This document shows, one piece after another, positions 34,433-42,550 of a stretch of DNA of 64,000 nucleotides (within the stretch, counting starts at the first letter, position 1; each line of letters starts with the position of its first letter). Origin of the DNA: an uncultured Treponema sp. (GTDB taxonomy: Bacteria; Spirochaetota; Spirochaetia; Treponematales; Treponemataceae); contig CAKUZR010000006.1 in NCBI GenBank assembly GCA_934718065.1, positions 62,001-126,000 on the forward strand, read 5' to 3'. Below the pieces are notes generated by a model. It made no database searches, was not told the origin of the DNA, and worked only from the letters and a program-made list of their open reading frames with translations. The translations under genes and the position numbers were made by a program.

Positions 34433-35293
34433 GTGAAGAAGAAAATTTTACTCGTCATTGCATTTTTTGTTTCAGCCGGAATTTTTGCGGAAAGCGGAAT
34501 TCCTGTGCGCATCTGGAAGAACGTTCCTCGGATGAAAAAATATAATTCCACGATGTACGTTCATCCTGCGTCTGGAAAAAATACCGGAGCGGCTGTGATT
34601 ATCTGTCCGGGCGGAAGCTATCATCATCTTGGGCTTTACAACGAAGGCTACAAGACGGCGGAATGGTTCGCTGAAAAAGGTGTTGCGGCGTTCACTTTGC
34701 GCTACAGGACTGCGGAAAACGGATTTCACTATCCGGCGATGCTTCAGGACGTTCAGAGGGCGATTCAGCTTGTGCGCGAAAATGCTGAAAAATATTCAGT
34801 TGATGTAACCAAAGTCGGAGTGATTGGTTATTCAGCCGGAGGACATTTGGCTGCGATGGCCGGAGCGTTTTTTGACTCGCACGATGAGCTTGAAAAACTC
34901 GGAATCCATCACGAAGTCAGTTTGCGCCCGGATTTCTGCGTTCCAGTTTATCCGGTTGTAAGCATGAATGATGAAATTGCCCACCGCTGGAGCAGAAAAA
35001 GTCTTCTTGGAAAAAATCAGTCTGAAGCCAGGAAAAATGAATTTTCGCTGGAACTTCAGATTCCTGAAAATATGCCGCCGACATACGTTGTTGTCTGCAT
35101 GGACGATCCGGTTGTTGACTACAGAAACAGTTTCGCGCTTTACGAGGCTCTTCAGGCAAAAAATATTCCTTCCATGCTCGCCGTTTACGAATGGGGAAAA
35201 CATGGATTTGGAATGCTCGACAATAAATTTATGAAGGAATTCCACTGGAATGAAAAAATGTGGAATGAATTTTTAAGGAATTTGATAGAATAA
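34433..35293 (+). CDS. Secreted alpha/beta-hydrolase (esterase/acetylesterase-like)
   Basis: The 286-residue protein has a signal peptide (KKKILLVIAFFVSAGIFAES). The hydrolase fold shows the oxyanion stretch ICPGGSYHHLG, the nucleophile elbow GYSAGGHLA (Ser134), an acid in MDDPVVDY and a histidine in KHGFGM. This pattern resembles the BD-FAE/acetylxylan-esterase-type carbohydrate esterases, often exported by gut bacteria that degrade hemicellulose; substrate is not proven. It begins with GTG right after a -10 box. The ABC exporter gene begins 3 nt after the stop, so these are likely cotranscribed. Confidence 0.8.
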   Translation: MKKKILLVIAFFVSAGIFAESGIPVRIWKNVPRMKKYNSTMYVHPASGKNTGAAVIICPGGSYHHLGLYNEGYKTAEWFAEKGVAAFTLRYRTAENGFHYPAMLQDVQRAIQLVRENAEKYSVDVTKVGVIGYSAGGHLAAMAGAFFDSHDELEKLGIHHEVSLRPDFCVPVYPVVSMNDEIAHRWSRKSLLGKNQSEARKNEFSLELQIPENMPPTYVVVCMDDPVVDYRNSFALYEALQAKNIPSMLAVYEWGKHGFGMLDNKFMKEFHWNEKMWNEFLRNLIE

Positions 35294-35296
35294 AAA

Positions 35297-37042
35297 ATGG
35301 GCACAATAAAAAAAATTACTTCCGGCCTTGAAAAAAAATACTGGCTGTACACATTTTTGTCTCCGCTTGTGATGGTCGGCGAAGTTGTTATGGAAACGCT
35401 GATTCCGTTTTTTATGGCGAAAATCATTGACGTTGGAATTTCCAGCCGAGATATTTCCTATGTTCTTCGGACCGGCGGAATAATGGTCTGCCTTGCGTTC
35501 GTTTCTCTTGGATTCGGTTCTTGCGGGGCGAGGTTCAGCGCAGTCGCCGCTCTTGGGTTTGCCCGGAATCTCAGGCGGAATCTTTTCAACAAAGTTCAGT
35601 CTTTTTCGTTTCTGAACGTTGATCATTTTTCTTCTGCAAGTCTGGTTACGCGGCTTACAACTGATGTTACGAACGTTCAGAATATCTATAAAATGCTCTG
35701 CCAGATTTGTTTCCGCGCGCCGTTCATGCTTGCGGCCGGAACGGTTATGGCTTTCAAGATAAATCCCCGCCTTGCGCTGGTTTTTCTTGTGGCGATTCCA
35801 GTGCTTGCCTTTGCGGTTGCGGCTCTTTCTTCAGCGGCTTACTCGCGATTTTCTGAAATGCTGAAAAAATATGACAGGATGAACAATATTGTCCAGGAAA
35901 ATCTGATTGCAATCCGGGTTGTAAAGGCTTTTGTGCGCGGCGAATTTGAAGACGAAAAATTCCGCGGGGCGGCGGAAAACGTGCGGAAAACCCAGGTGCG
36001 CGCTGAAAAAATTGTCATCTTTCTTATGCCGATTATGGAATTTGTTGTGTATTCGTGCATAATTTTTGTTCTTTGGTCCGGCGGAAAAATGATAGTTTTC
36101 GGCACGATGAAAGCCGGCGAGCTTGTAAGCTTTCTGACTTATGTGACCCAGATTCTTATGTCGCTGATGATGCTCGGAATGATTTTTGTGAATCTTGTTC
36201 TTTCGCGCGCGAGCATTGGAAGAATTTGCCAGGTTCTGGATGAAGCCCCGGATATTCAGGAGCCGGAAAATCCCGTGGAAAATGTTGCGGACGGTTCTGT
36301 TGATTTTGAAAACGTTTGCTTCAGCTACAGCAAGAAGAAGGAAAATCCTGCGCTTTCGGACATAAATCTTCACATAAAATCAGGGCAGGTCGCCGGAATT
36401 ATCGGCGGAACAGGCTCTTCAAAAACCACGTTGATTTCATTGATTCCGCGCCTTTACGACACGCTCAGCGGCTCTGTGAAAGTCGGCGGGCTTGACGTGA
36501 AAAACTACGGTCTGAAGGCTCTTCGCGACGCGGTTGCGGTTGTCCTTCAGAAAAACGTGCTTTTCAGCGGAACAATAAAAGAAAATTTGAAATGGGGAAA
36601 CAAATACGCTTCTGATGAAGAAATTGCCGCGGCCTGCCGGGCGAGCGATGCCGACAGTTTCATAAGAACTCTTCCGGACGGCTACGAAACTGAGCTTGGC
36701 CAGGGCGGAGTGAATCTTTCCGGCGGACAGAAACAGCGGCTCTGCATTGCGCGCGCCCTTTTGAAAAATCCGAAAATCCTGATTCTGGACGATTCCACCA
36801 GCGCGGTTGACACAGCAACTGAAAAAAGAATCCGTGATGCGCTGCGTTCGCTTCATCCTGAAACAACAAAAATAATTATTGCGCAGAGAATTTCTTCAGT
36901 CCAGGATGCGGATGTGATTTTTGTTCTTGACGATGGAAAAATCAGTGCGAGCGGAACTCATGCGGAGCTTCTTGAAACAAGCTCAATCTACAGGGAAGTT
37001 TTTGAAAGCCAGTCCAGCATGGGCGACGCCGATATAAACTAA
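35297..37042 (+). CDS. ABC exporter half-transporter, degenerate-site subunit
   Basis: The 581-residue protein has six N-terminal membrane helices (ABC type-1 exporter domain) and an ATPase domain. Walker A is GGTGSSKT (370-377) with Ser in place of the usual Gly before Lys, the signature is NLSGGQKQR, and Walker B ends ILILDDS, so the catalytic Glu is replaced by Asp. This matches the MdlA-type subunit of heterodimeric exporters, in which one ATP site is inactive. Its partner follows 12 nt downstream. Substrates for such pairs are mostly lipids or drugs; none can be assigned. Confidence 0.9.
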   Translation: MGTIKKITSGLEKKYWLYTFLSPLVMVGEVVMETLIPFFMAKIIDVGISSRDISYVLRTGGIMVCLAFVSLGFGSCGARFSAVAALGFARNLRRNLFNKVQSFSFLNVDHFSSASLVTRLTTDVTNVQNIYKMLCQICFRAPFMLAAGTVMAFKINPRLALVFLVAIPVLAFAVAALSSAAYSRFSEMLKKYDRMNNIVQENLIAIRVVKAFVRGEFEDEKFRGAAENVRKTQVRAEKIVIFLMPIMEFVVYSCIIFVLWSGGKMIVFGTMKAGELVSFLTYVTQILMSLMMLGMIFVNLVLSRASIGRICQVLDEAPDIQEPENPVENVADGSVDFENVCFSYSKKKENPALSDINLHIKSGQVAGIIGGTGSSKTTLISLIPRLYDTLSGSVKVGGLDVKNYGLKALRDAVAVVLQKNVLFSGTIKENLKWGNKYASDEEIAAACRASDADSFIRTLPDGYETELGQGGVNLSGGQKQRLCIARALLKNPKILILDDSTSAVDTATEKRIRDALRSLHPETTKIIIAQRISSVQDADVIFVLDDGKISASGTHAELLETSSIYREVFESQSSMGDADIN

Positions 37043-37054
37043 AAAGAGGAAAAA

Positions 37055-38920
37055 ATGCCGCCAGTAAAAATGAAAGGCGTTCAGAAGCCTAAAAATACAA
37101 AAAAGACGATAAAACGAATCTTGAAATATATGGGCAGCTTCAAGTCGCTTTGGATTCTTGTTTTTGCCTGCGTGATAATCGCCGCGTTCGCTGATATTTT
37201 AAGCTCGTACATCATAAAGCCGGTTTTGAACAATTTTATAATTCCGCTGATTGGCAAGGAATCGCCTGACTTCAAGGAATTTTTCCAGCTTCTTGTAAAA
37301 GTTGCCGCCGTTTTTGCCTGCGGAGTTTTCGCAAGCTGGCTGAATTCGCGGCTTATGCTTCATATAAGTTCAAGCCTTTTGTGCCGGATCCGCACGGATT
37401 TGTTTGAAAAACTTGAGTCGCTTCCGATAAATTTCTATGATTCGCACACGCACGGCGAGCTTATGAGCCGCTTTACGAACGACACGGACACTTTGCGCGA
37501 TATGCTGAGCCAGACTGTGCCTCAGCTGATGTCGTCGCTGCTTACAATCGCCGGAGTTTTCGCGATGATGCTGGTTCTTTCTCCGTTTCTTACGCTGGTT
37601 GTGGTTTTCTCGTTGTCTCTGATGATGATTCTTGCCGCAAAAGTCGGAAAAAAATCCGCGGAAGCGTTCAGGGAGCAGCAGAAAAATATCGGGAAACTTA
37701 ACGGGTATATAGAAGAATTTATTGAAGGCCAGAAAGTTGTGAAAATTTTCAACCACGAGCAGGAATCAATTGAAGAATTCAGCGTGCTGAATGACGACCT
37801 TTGCGAAGCCGGAACACGCGCGAACACTTACGGAAATATTCTTGGCCCGCTGATGGGAAATCTTGGCCACGTTCAGTATGCGCTGGTTGCGGTTGCCGGA
37901 GCGTTTTTTGTGATTTCCGGAGTCCACGACATTGGCACAATCGCGGCTTTTCTGCAGTATACAAGAAATTTCAGCCGCCCTGTAACAATGATAAGCCAGT
38001 TTTTCAACTCGATTTTGAATGCGCTTGCCGGGGCGGAACGGATTTTCAACATAATCGACGAAATTCCTGAAACAAACGAAGGCAGAATCACGCTGGTAAA
38101 TTCGTTCAGAAACCACCAGAGCTTTGCCTGCACCGGCGAATGGTCCTGGAAAGACAATGCGGACAACCATCTTATTCCGATGAAGGGCGATGTTGTTTTT
38201 GAGCACGTGAATTTTGGCTACACTCCGGAAAAAACTGTTCTTCACGATATTTCAATTCACGCGAAGCCCGGACAGAAAATTGCGCTTGTAGGCTCGACTG
38301 GTTCAGGAAAAACAACAATCACGAATCTTCTTACGCGTTTTTACGATATTCCGGAAGGAAGCGGAAAAATTTTCTACGACGGAATTCCGCTGAAGGAAAT
38401 TGCGAAAAACGATTTAAGGAAATCTCTTGGAATGGTTCTGCAGGACACGCATCTTTTTACAGGAACAATTCTTGAGAACATAAAGTACGGAAATCTTGAC
38501 GCAAGCCGCAGGCAGATTGAAAACGCGGCAAAACTTGCAAATGCCGATTTGTTCATAAAGCACCTTGAAAACGGCTACGAAACAGTAATCACCGGCGACG
38601 GAGGAAGCCTGAGCCAGGGGCAGAGGCAGCTGCTTTCCATTGCGCGCGCGGCTGTGGCAAATCCTCCTGTTCTGATTTTGGACGAGGCGACAAGCTCGAT
38701 TGACACAAGAACGGAAAAACTGATTCAGGAAGGAATGGACCGTCTTATGCACGGAAGAACTGTTTTTGTAATAGCGCACAGGCTTTCCACAATCAGGAAC
38801 GCAGATGAAATTCTGGTTCTTGAACAGGGCCGCATAATTGAGCGCGGAACCCACGAGTCGCTGCTTGCCCGGAAAGGCAGATATTACAGTTTGTACACAG
38901 GAAATTCTCTTTCAGAATAA
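37055..38920 (+). CDS. ABC exporter half-transporter, catalytic subunit
   Basis: The 621-residue protein has six helices in the exporter domain and a full ATPase domain: Walker A GSTGSGKT (413-420), signature SLSQGQRQ, Walker B VLILDEATSSID with the canonical catalytic Glu, and the switch His in IAHRLS. It carries an MdlB-like extra segment before the ATPase (around NEGRITLVNSFRNHQSFACTGEWSW). It pairs with the preceding degenerate subunit to form a heterodimeric exporter. AGAGGA before the ATG is a good ribosome-binding site. Repeat B copy 2 follows the stop. Confidence 0.92.
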   Translation: MPPVKMKGVQKPKNTKKTIKRILKYMGSFKSLWILVFACVIIAAFADILSSYIIKPVLNNFIIPLIGKESPDFKEFFQLLVKVAAVFACGVFASWLNSRLMLHISSSLLCRIRTDLFEKLESLPINFYDSHTHGELMSRFTNDTDTLRDMLSQTVPQLMSSLLTIAGVFAMMLVLSPFLTLVVVFSLSLMMILAAKVGKKSAEAFREQQKNIGKLNGYIEEFIEGQKVVKIFNHEQESIEEFSVLNDDLCEAGTRANTYGNILGPLMGNLGHVQYALVAVAGAFFVISGVHDIGTIAAFLQYTRNFSRPVTMISQFFNSILNALAGAERIFNIIDEIPETNEGRITLVNSFRNHQSFACTGEWSWKDNADNHLIPMKGDVVFEHVNFGYTPEKTVLHDISIHAKPGQKIALVGSTGSGKTTITNLLTRFYDIPEGSGKIFYDGIPLKEIAKNDLRKSLGMVLQDTHLFTGTILENIKYGNLDASRRQIENAAKLANADLFIKHLENGYETVITGDGGSLSQGQRQLLSIARAAVANPPVLILDEATSSIDTRTEKLIQEGMDRLMHGRTVFVIAHRLSTIRNADEILVLEQGRIIERGTHESLLARKGRYYSLYTGNSLSE

Positions 38921-38944
38921 TCTGCTGATGCGCGTTGATTCCGA

Positions 38945-39022
38945 CCAGCGGAGCGCGGTCGCGTGCCGGGAGGGTAGACGAAAAGACGCGGAGCGGGTTT
39001 GAGGCGTAGGGCGGGAGCCCTT
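38945..39022 (+). repeat. Dispersed repeat family B, copy 2
   Basis: It shares GGGTAGACGAAAAG, GCGGAGCGGG and TTTGAGGCGTAGGGCGGG with copy 1 at 18715-18789 and ends in a short GGGC-GGGA-GCCC hairpin. It lies between the ABC exporter and the valS promoter. Confidence 0.85.
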
Positions 39023-39039
39023 CAAAGAGAAAAAACGAA

Positions 39040-39068
39040 TTGAAAATAACGGCTTAATTCGTTAAAAT
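39040..39068 (+). promoter_or_regulatory. Promoter of valS, leaderless arrangement
   Basis: TTGAAA at 39040-39045 and TAAAAT at 39063-39068 are exactly 17 bp apart. The -10 ends eight bases before the ATG. There is no room for a T-box leader and no ribosome-binding site. Confidence 0.65.
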
Positions 39069-39076
39069 AGTTCCCT

Positions 39077-41839
39077 ATGAAAGCAATTGAACTGGAAAAA
39101 GCTTATAATCCGAAAGATTTTGAAGATCGAATTTATAATGAATGGGAAAAGAAGGGCTATTTTAAGCCTGCGAGCGATAAAGATTCGCCTGTGCACGGTA
39201 ATTTTGAGTGCGGCTGCAAGGAATGTGGCGGCAAGACGGGCGTTTATTCTGTGGTGATTCCTCCACCGAATGTTACTGGCGTTCTGCACATGGGACACGG
39301 CTTGAACAATACTTTGCAGGATATTGTTGTGCGCTATCACCGTATGAAGGGCGACAATACTTTGTGGGTTACTGGAACTGACCACGCTGGAATTGCGACT
39401 CAGAATGTTGTTGAGCGCCAGCTGAAAAAGGAAGGAAAATCCCGCAATGATCTGGGGCGCGAGGCTTTTTTGGAGCGTACCTGGCAGGTTAAGAAAGAGC
39501 ATCATGATATTATTGTGAAGCAGCAGAGAAAGCTTGGAAATTCCACGGACTGGGCGCGTGAGCGTTTCACGATGGACGAAGGGCTTTCAAAGGCTGTTCG
39601 CGAAGTTTTTGTTACGCTTTATGAGCGCGGACTTATTTACAAGGGGCATTATCTGGTTAACTGGTGTCCGCGCTGCGGAACGGCTCTTGCTGACGACGAG
39701 GTTGACCACAAGGATACTGCCGGCGCAATGTATCATATCTGGTATGAATATGCGGACGGTCCGGCTCCTGACGGCTCCACAAGAATCGAGGTCGCAACAA
39801 CGCGCCCGGAAACTTTGCTGGGCGATACTGCGGTTGCGGTGAATCCTTCTGATGAGCGTTACAAGGATATTGTTGGAAAGAAACTGAAGCTTCCTTTGAC
39901 AGACAGGGTTATTCCGATTATTGCCGACAATTATGTTGACAAGGAATTTGGAACTGGAATGGTAAAAATCACTCCGGCTCATGACCCGAACGACTGGCAG
40001 GTTGCGCAGAGAAATCATCTTGAAGTTATAAATCTTTTGAATCCGGACGGAACGTTGAATGAAAACTGCCCTGAAAAATACCGCGGCCTGACTTGCGAAA
40101 AGGCTCGCGCACTTATTCTTCAGGATTTGACGGACGCAGGTCTTTTTAAAGGCGAGGAAAAAATCACTCATTCTGTAGGGCATTGTTACCGCTGCAATAC
40201 GGTTGTTGAGCCGTACCTTTCTTATCAGTGGTTTGTAAAAATGCAGCCGCTCGCTGAAAAAGCGCTGAAGGCCTGGAAAGACGGTGAAATTCAGTTCTTC
40301 CCGAAAAAATGGGAAAACACTTATGAGCACTGGCTTACTACAATCCGTGACTGGTGCATTTCGCGCCAGCTTTGGTGGGGCCACAGAATTCCTGTCTGGT
40401 ACTGCCAGTCTTGCGGTGAAACTATTGTGAGCCGGGAAGAACCTTCTGAATGTCCTAAATGCCACGCTTCAAAAGAAAAGCTGAACCAGGATCCGGATGT
40501 TCTTGACACTTGGTTCTCTTCATGGCTTTGGCCGTTCTCAACGCTTGGATGGCCGGAAGAAACTGAGGATTTCAAGAATTTCTTCCCGACTTCCGCGCTG
40601 GTTACCGCGTACGATATTATTTTCTTCTGGGTAAGCCGAATGATTATGGCTTCCCTTGAATTCACGGGAAAAGTTCCGTTCCACGATATTTATATTCACG
40701 GTCTTGTCCGCGACAAGCAGGGGCGCAAGATGTCAAAGTCGCTTGGAAACGGCATTGACCCGCTTGAAATTATTGATATTTACGGCTCTGATGCCTTGAA
40801 ATTCACCCTTGCGTTTATGTGCGCCCAGGGACAGGATATTTTGATTGACAAGGATTCCTTCAAGCTTGGCTCAAGGTTCTGCAACAAAGTTTGGAACGCC
40901 AGCCGCTATCTTCTTGGAAATCTTGACGGAAGAAATATTGTTCCTGTTAAAGATTCCGACCTTACAGAACTTGATGTCTGGATTTATTCATGTCTTGACA
41001 AGGCGGCGAAAAACGCGCGCGAGGCTCTTGAGTCTTACCGCTACAACGACGCTGCCAGCGCAATAATGGAATATTTCTGGAATGAATTCTGCGACTGGTA
41101 CGTTGAGGCTTCAAAACTTTCGTTCAAAAATGGCGACAACGCGGAAAAAGACAGGCAGGCTTCTGTTCTTCTGAATTTGCTGGAGGAAAGTCTTAGGCTT
41201 CTGCATCCGTATCTTCCGTTTGTTACAGAAGAAATCTACGGAAAACTTCCTATTGAAGAAATCGTGGCTGCCCGAAAACTTTCTGGCGGCAACAAGATTG
41301 TTTCAAATTCTGAATACACAGGAATGATTATAAACGCTCCGTATCCGGAACATTCAGCTGCCCGCGAGGACAAAAATGTTACAGCGCGATTTGATGTGCT
41401 GAAGGATCTTATCGGAAAAATCCGCGCTTTGCGTGTTGAATGCGGTCTTGATCCGGCTAGCAAGATTCATATCGCAATTCTTGTTACTCCGGACTCTCCT
41501 GCGGAAGTTGCAAAAGAAAAAGTTGATATGATTGAGCTTCTGACAGGCGCTTCAAAAACTGAATTTGTTCAGGCGAAACCTGAAAAGGCGATTGGCGCGG
41601 TTGGAACAGGATTTGAGGCTTTTATCATTGTTGATGAGAATATCGACAAGGAGTCTTTGAAGACAAGATTCCAGAAGCAGATTGACACGGAGTCTGAATA
41701 TGTTCGCCGCAGCGAGGCTAAGCTGAACGGAAATTTCGCAAAGCACGCTAAGCCGGAAATTGTTCAGCAGGAACGCGACAGAATGAATGAAAGCATCCGG
41801 GCGATTGAAAAGCTTCGTTCTTATCTTGCAAGTCTTTGA
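39077..41839 (+). CDS. valS: Valyl-tRNA synthetase
   Basis: The 920-residue class I synthetase shows PPPNVTGVLHMGHG (HMGH at 71-74), a long editing domain with ARIEVATTRPETLLGD-like segment, WGHRIPVWYC with following CxxC..CxxC (zinc-like, SCGE..CPKC), and GRKMSKSLGNGIDP (KMSKS at 551-555). The C-terminal arm is helical, typical of ValRS tRNA binding. It charges tRNA-Val and edits misactivated threonine. It has its own promoter placed right at the ATG. Confidence 0.97.
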   Translation: MKAIELEKAYNPKDFEDRIYNEWEKKGYFKPASDKDSPVHGNFECGCKECGGKTGVYSVVIPPPNVTGVLHMGHGLNNTLQDIVVRYHRMKGDNTLWVTGTDHAGIATQNVVERQLKKEGKSRNDLGREAFLERTWQVKKEHHDIIVKQQRKLGNSTDWARERFTMDEGLSKAVREVFVTLYERGLIYKGHYLVNWCPRCGTALADDEVDHKDTAGAMYHIWYEYADGPAPDGSTRIEVATTRPETLLGDTAVAVNPSDERYKDIVGKKLKLPLTDRVIPIIADNYVDKEFGTGMVKITPAHDPNDWQVAQRNHLEVINLLNPDGTLNENCPEKYRGLTCEKARALILQDLTDAGLFKGEEKITHSVGHCYRCNTVVEPYLSYQWFVKMQPLAEKALKAWKDGEIQFFPKKWENTYEHWLTTIRDWCISRQLWWGHRIPVWYCQSCGETIVSREEPSECPKCHASKEKLNQDPDVLDTWFSSWLWPFSTLGWPEETEDFKNFFPTSALVTAYDIIFFWVSRMIMASLEFTGKVPFHDIYIHGLVRDKQGRKMSKSLGNGIDPLEIIDIYGSDALKFTLAFMCAQGQDILIDKDSFKLGSRFCNKVWNASRYLLGNLDGRNIVPVKDSDLTELDVWIYSCLDKAAKNAREALESYRYNDAASAIMEYFWNEFCDWYVEASKLSFKNGDNAEKDRQASVLLNLLEESLRLLHPYLPFVTEEIYGKLPIEEIVAARKLSGGNKIVSNSEYTGMIINAPYPEHSAAREDKNVTARFDVLKDLIGKIRALRVECGLDPASKIHIAILVTPDSPAEVAKEKVDMIELLTGASKTEFVQAKPEKAIGAVGTGFEAFIIVDENIDKESLKTRFQKQIDTESEYVRRSEAKLNGNFAKHAKPEIVQQERDRMNESIRAIEKLRSYLASL

Positions 41840-41878
41840 TTTGCATAAACTGAAAAAATAAATAAAAGGGGCAGGCGC

Positions 41879-42538
41879 ATGAAAAAAGCTAAGTATGAAA
41901 TGAAAATTGAACGTTCACAAAATATGAAAAACAGCGAAATGCACAAGCTGAGCGACATGCATCTTGCTCCTTTTATGCAGATTGCCACGGCTCTGATTGG
42001 AAAGGCGCGGCACGCCGGCGGAAATATGTTCCGTCATCAGATGGATACGCTGGCGATTCTTATTGACTACGGCTACATTGATTCAGTTCTGCTGAAAGCG
42101 TCTATAATTCACGATACAGTTGAGGATATTCCCGGTTTTGACAAGAATCTTATAATCAACGCGGACGAGGAAGGACAGCAGGTTCTGGATCTTGTGCTCG
42201 AAGTTACTCGCCGCGAGGACGAGGACAAGCGGCAGTTTTTGAAGCGGATTCTTGACACGGGAAGCCAGCGCGCGAAGATTTTAAAATGTGCGGACAGAAT
42301 TTCAAATATGATTTCGCTTGGCTACGTTACCGATCCGAAATTTATTGAACGTTATTGCGATGAAACTGAATATTTCTTGCTTCCGATGGCTCTTGAAATC
42401 GATTTTAATATGTACCAGGAGCTTATCGGGCTTATTATGACGCGCAGACGCTACCTTGAAGACGGCGGATATTTCTGCAATATAAAAAAAGAATCCACAC
42501 CGCCTGTAAAACATGGTGAAAATAACGCTGAAAAATGA
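41879..42538 (+). CDS. HD-domain phosphohydrolase, (p)ppGpp hydrolase-like
   Basis: The 219-residue protein has HAGGNMFRHQMDTLAILIDYG, then LLKASIIHDTVEDIPGF with the HD pair at residues 78-79, and KILKCADRISNM. These match the hydrolase (HD) domain of RelA/SpoT proteins, as found alone in small alarmone hydrolases. No synthetase, TGS or ACT domain is present. It could remove the pyrophosphate of (p)ppGpp, though other nucleotide substrates are possible. AAGGGGCAGG precedes the ATG. It lies 39 nt after valS, plausibly cotranscribed. Confidence 0.78.
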   Translation: MKKAKYEMKIERSQNMKNSEMHKLSDMHLAPFMQIATALIGKARHAGGNMFRHQMDTLAILIDYGYIDSVLLKASIIHDTVEDIPGFDKNLIINADEEGQQVLDLVLEVTRREDEDKRQFLKRILDTGSQRAKILKCADRISNMISLGYVTDPKFIERYCDETEYFLLPMALEIDFNMYQELIGLIMTRRRYLEDGGYFCNIKKESTPPVKHGENNAEK

Positions 42539-42544
42539 TATGCT
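42539..42544 (+). promoter_or_regulatory. Possible -10 of nadE, leaderless arrangement
   Basis: TATGCT ends six bases before the ATG at 42551 and no ribosome-binding site is visible. No good -35 is seen; transcription from upstream is equally possible. Confidence 0.3.
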
Positions 42545-42550
42545 TTCTGC

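Noticed and set aside
39022..39077. T-box leader upstream of valS
   Set aside because: The -10 box lies eight bases before the ATG, and no tRNA-responsive antiterminator structure is possible in that space.
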